From contig CAIXXI010000213.1 in NCBI GenBank assembly GCA_903923345.1, positions 1 to 8,640 on the forward strand: a DNA stretch of 8,640 bases. Reading direction: 5' to 3'. The DNA is from an uncultured Burkholderiales bacterium (GTDB lineage: Bacteria; Pseudomonadota; Gammaproteobacteria; Burkholderiales; Burkholderiaceae_E). This document shows, in pieces, positions 7,352 through 8,640 of this stretch; the first letter of the stretch is position 1; each line of letters starts with the position of its first letter. A program made the position numbers and the translations under genes. The notes beneath the pieces are model-generated. The model saw nothing but the letters and a program-made list of their open reading frames with translations. It ran no database searches and was not told where the DNA came from.

Positions 7352-7754
7352 AGCGGCAGTGATTCAGGCAGTCCGTGAACTGCCGGCCTGGCTCGATGCG
7401 GCCGCCAGCCTGCTGCTGGTCGGCGGTGCAGCATTCGCCCTGGTGGGCTCGATTGGACTGCTCAGACTGCGTGATTTCGCGATGCGCCTGCATGCGCCGA
7501 CCAAAGCCAGCACGATGGGCGTTGGAGGCGCGCTGCTGGCGTCGATGATCTGCTTCGGCTGGCAGGAGGGTCGGCTGCCGGTCCATGAACTGCTGATCAC
7601 GCTGTTCGTGTTCGTGACCGCGCCGGTGTCGGCGCACCTGTTGATCAGAGCCGCTCTGGAGCGGGTTCGGTCGTCCACAGCCGCGAGTGGCGCGGCACTC
7701 CCGCCAGCAGGAACGCCATCTGATCGGCCAGAATCCTGCGGTTCGCCAGAATGA
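7341..7754 (+). CDS. mrpG: MrpG subunit of Mrp cation/H+ antiporter, with an overprinted C-terminal tail
   Basis: Last cistron of the operon, 137 residues. Three hydrophobic helices lie at about 20-41, 59-74 and 83-106. The MrpG/PhaG signature is GSIGLLRLRDFAMRLHAPTK at 36-55 followed by ASTMG, plus FVTAPVSAHLLIRAA (91-105). The recognisable family domain ends near residue 109 (base ~7667). The remaining 28 residues are polar, rich in Ser, Pro and Ala, and do not resemble the family. That tail is antisense to the conserved C-terminal coding part of the convergent HNH gene, which shares bases 7645-7754 with it. The likely explanation is loss of an earlier stop, with read-on into the neighbour. 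No intrinsic terminator is visible after the stop. Confidence 0.92.
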   Translation: MGTEAAVIQAVRELPAWLDAAASLLLVGGAAFALVGSIGLLRLRDFAMRLHAPTKASTMGVGGALLASMICFGWQEGRLPVHELLITLFVFVTAPVSAHLLIRAALERVRSSTAASGAALPPAGTPSDRPESCGSPE

Positions 7755-8232
7755 AGGCCTCGTGCCGATTGGGCACATAGGGCACATAGAGCAGCGGCAT
7801 GTTGGCTGACTCGGGCGTGCGATTGCCCTTGCGCTGATTGCAGGACCGGCACGCGGCCACGACGTTTTGCCAGACCGTCGCGCCGCCTCTGGAGCTGGGC
7901 GTGACATGTTCCATCTCGAGGGCACTGCTGGAAAACTTGCCGCCGCAATACGCGCAGATATGCCGGTCGCGCGCGAAGATCATCGCCCGACTCAGAGGGA
8001 CCCGATCTTCGCCACCACGAAACTTCCAGCGGGGGCCGTCGATGGCGATAATCGCCGCGATTTCGAGTGTGGACTGGCGCCCGTGCATGCGGCTGATGCC
8101 ACCATGCAGCACCGTGCGCTCGGTGCCGAGTTCCCAGCGCACCTTGCCACTGGCGTAGTAGCTGGCGGCCGATTCATGGTCGATCCACCTGACCGGAGTT
8201 CCGGCAACGTCGAGGGCAAGCACATCATGCAT
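7645..8232 (-). CDS. HNH endonuclease-fold protein of unassigned role
   Basis: 195 residues, with no signal peptide or membrane segment. The HNH core lies at about 85-140. CAYC (C93, C96) and CRSC (C128, C131) form the expected zinc site. LEMEHVTPSSRGG (105-117) supplies the E108-H109 pair, N123 follows in WQNVV, and N132 and K135 close the motif in CNQRKGNRTP. All residues expected for a metal-dependent nickase or nuclease of the HNH_5-like class are present. The N-terminal half (about 1-84, including DVAGTPVRWIDHESAASYY and GGISRMHG) is not an assigned domain to me. The C-terminal stretch LLYVPYVPNRHEAF (147-160) and ILANRRILADQMAFLL (161-176) looks like a conserved family end. Proteins of this layout occur widely in bacterial chromosomes as 'HNH endonuclease' without known function; this recollection is not checked. 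The gene converges on mrpG and overlaps it by 110 bp. It is divergent from the asparaginase gene. No strong Shine-Dalgarno sequence is seen before the ATG. Confidence 0.88.
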   Translation of the reverse strand: MHDVLALDVAGTPVRWIDHESAASYYASGKVRWELGTERTVLHGGISRMHGRQSTLEIAAIIAIDGPRWKFRGGEDRVPLSRAMIFARDRHICAYCGGKFSSSALEMEHVTPSSRGGATVWQNVVAACRSCNQRKGNRTPESANMPLLYVPYVPNRHEAFILANRRILADQMAFLLAGVPRHSRLWTTEPAPERL

Positions 8233-8253
8233 GGGATCATTCGCTTTGAGTCA

Positions 8254-8266
8254 GCCTCGAAGAGGC
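8254..8266. repeat. Short perfect inverted repeat next to the HNH gene promoter
   Basis: GCCTC (8254-8258) and GAGGC (8262-8266) are separated by GAA. The palindrome starts immediately downstream (minus strand) of the candidate -10 TATGAT, so it would cover the presumed transcription start of the HNH gene. It could be an operator half-site pair or simply a small 5'-UTR hairpin; at five base pairs per arm it could also be chance. Confidence 0.3.
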
Positions 8267-8272
8267 ATCATA
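8267..8272 (-). promoter_or_regulatory. Candidate -10 element of the HNH gene in the divergent 118-bp gap
   Basis: Read on the minus strand, 8272-8267 is TATGAT, a 5/6 match to the -10 consensus, placed 34 bases before the HNH ATG at 8232. No good -35 hexamer is found 16-18 bp upstream, and there is no TGn extension. For the opposite direction, TTGAGT (8246-8251) and CATACC (8269-8274) are spaced 17 bp but match only weakly. TAACAT (8339-8344) is another weak -10-like string, directly before the asparaginase start. The whole gap 8233-8350 contains no other gene. Confidence 0.35.
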
Positions 8273-8350
8273 CCTGCTGTCGGGCCGTTCCTTTGGCGTC
8301 TGCGGCATGACTCGGCGCACCCGACTTCCTCTGCTGGATAACATACCGTG

Positions 8351-8640
8351 ATGAAGCTTCCAAGACTCCTGCTGCTGGCCACCGGTGGCACGATCGCCGG
8401 CGCGGCTGCCTCGGCCGTTCAGACCCAGGGCTATCAGCCGGGAGCGGTGCCGGTTGAGCGCCTGGTGGCCGCCGTGCCCGAACTGGCCGGCGTCGCTCAG
8501 ATCCAGGCTGAGCAGGTCTATGCCATCGGCAGTCAGCACATGAGCGCGACAAACTGGCTCGGCCTGGCCGCTCGGATCCAGCTTGCGATGGCGGATCCAC
8601 AGCTCGATGGCATCGTGATCACCCATGGCACCGACACCAT
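8351..8640 (+). CDS. L-asparaginase, type II-like sequence, no added signal peptide (3' end cut by window edge)
   Basis: 96 codons are visible of a protein expected to have about 320-350. It should hydrolyse L-asparagine to aspartate and ammonia. Family motifs are LLATGGTIAGA with catalytic T14, Y28 of the active-site flap in GYQPG, S61-Q62 of the ligand-binding AIGSQ, and the second catalytic site ITHGTDT with T94-D95. By alignment from memory these correspond to T12, Y25, S58-Q59 and T89-D90 of mature E. coli AnsB. The stretch VERLVAAVPELAGVAQIQAEQV (36-57) resembles the type II (periplasmic) branch, yet the ATG opens directly into the first core strand. An in-frame TAA at 8339-8341 leaves only GTG 8348 or ATG 8351 as starts, so no extra signal peptide can be encoded upstream. 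No Shine-Dalgarno sequence is seen; translation may be leaderless or weakly initiated. I give no symbol because it combines type II sequence features with a cytoplasmic-type start. Confidence 0.9.
   Translation, partial: MKLPRLLLLATGGTIAGAAASAVQTQGYQPGAVPVERLVAAVPELAGVAQIQAEQVYAIGSQHMSATNWLGLAARIQLAMADPQLDGIVITHGTDT

Noticed and set aside
7755..7830. Search for an intrinsic terminator after mrpG
   Set aside because: No GC-rich stem followed by a T run is visible; the region is HNH coding sequence on the other strand.
8351..8416. Signal peptide at the asparaginase N-terminus
   Set aside because: It has a basic start, a Leu run and an Ala-x-Ala-like end, but it contains the catalytic TGGTIAG motif, so cleavage would destroy the active site.

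Overview
The window is GC-rich (roughly 60-65% by eye) and densely coded, with short intergenic gaps and GC-ending codons. It looks like a chromosomal segment of a proteobacterium, most likely a gammaproteobacterium. The reasons are a Uup-type ABC-F protein, an Mrp antiporter operon of the fused mrpA-mrpB kind common in proteobacteria, and a type II-like L-asparaginase. The genus cannot be told from this sequence.

Layout. Bases 1-1439 (minus strand) hold most of a uup-like ABC-F ATPase gene whose 3' end lies beyond the left edge. A 205-bp divergent gap (1440-1644) follows. Bases 1645-7754 (plus strand) carry a complete six-cistron Mrp (Pha/Mnh-type) cation/proton antiporter operon: a fused mrpAB, then mrpC, mrpD, mrpE, mrpF and mrpG. 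mrpC starts one base after the mrpAB stop behind a perfect Shine-Dalgarno sequence. mrpC/mrpD, mrpD/mrpE and mrpE/mrpF overlap by 4 bases as ATGA, and mrpF/mrpG overlap by 11 bases. Bases 7645-8232 (minus strand) encode a 195-residue HNH endonuclease-fold protein that converges on mrpG and overlaps it tail to tail by 110 bp. A 118-bp divergent gap (8233-8350) separates it from an L-asparaginase gene (8351 onward, plus strand), which runs off the right edge after 96 codons.

How the genes work together. The six Mrp proteins should form one inner-membrane complex that exchanges Na+ (or another monovalent cation) for H+, supporting pH and sodium homeostasis. MrpA and MrpD are relatives of the complex I antiporter subunits NuoL/M/N, and MrpC is a relative of NuoK. 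Tight packing and start/stop overlaps suggest translational coupling and fixed stoichiometry. uup, the HNH gene and the asparaginase gene have no evident functional link to the antiporter and are probably just neighbours.

I found no mobile element, CRISPR array, tRNA, rRNA or clearly new multi-gene system. The points most worth a second look are the overprinted mrpG/HNH gene ends, the HNH protein with an unassigned N-terminal half, the asparaginase whose start is boxed in by an in-frame stop so that it cannot carry an added signal peptide, and three T7 homopolymers inside antiporter genes.
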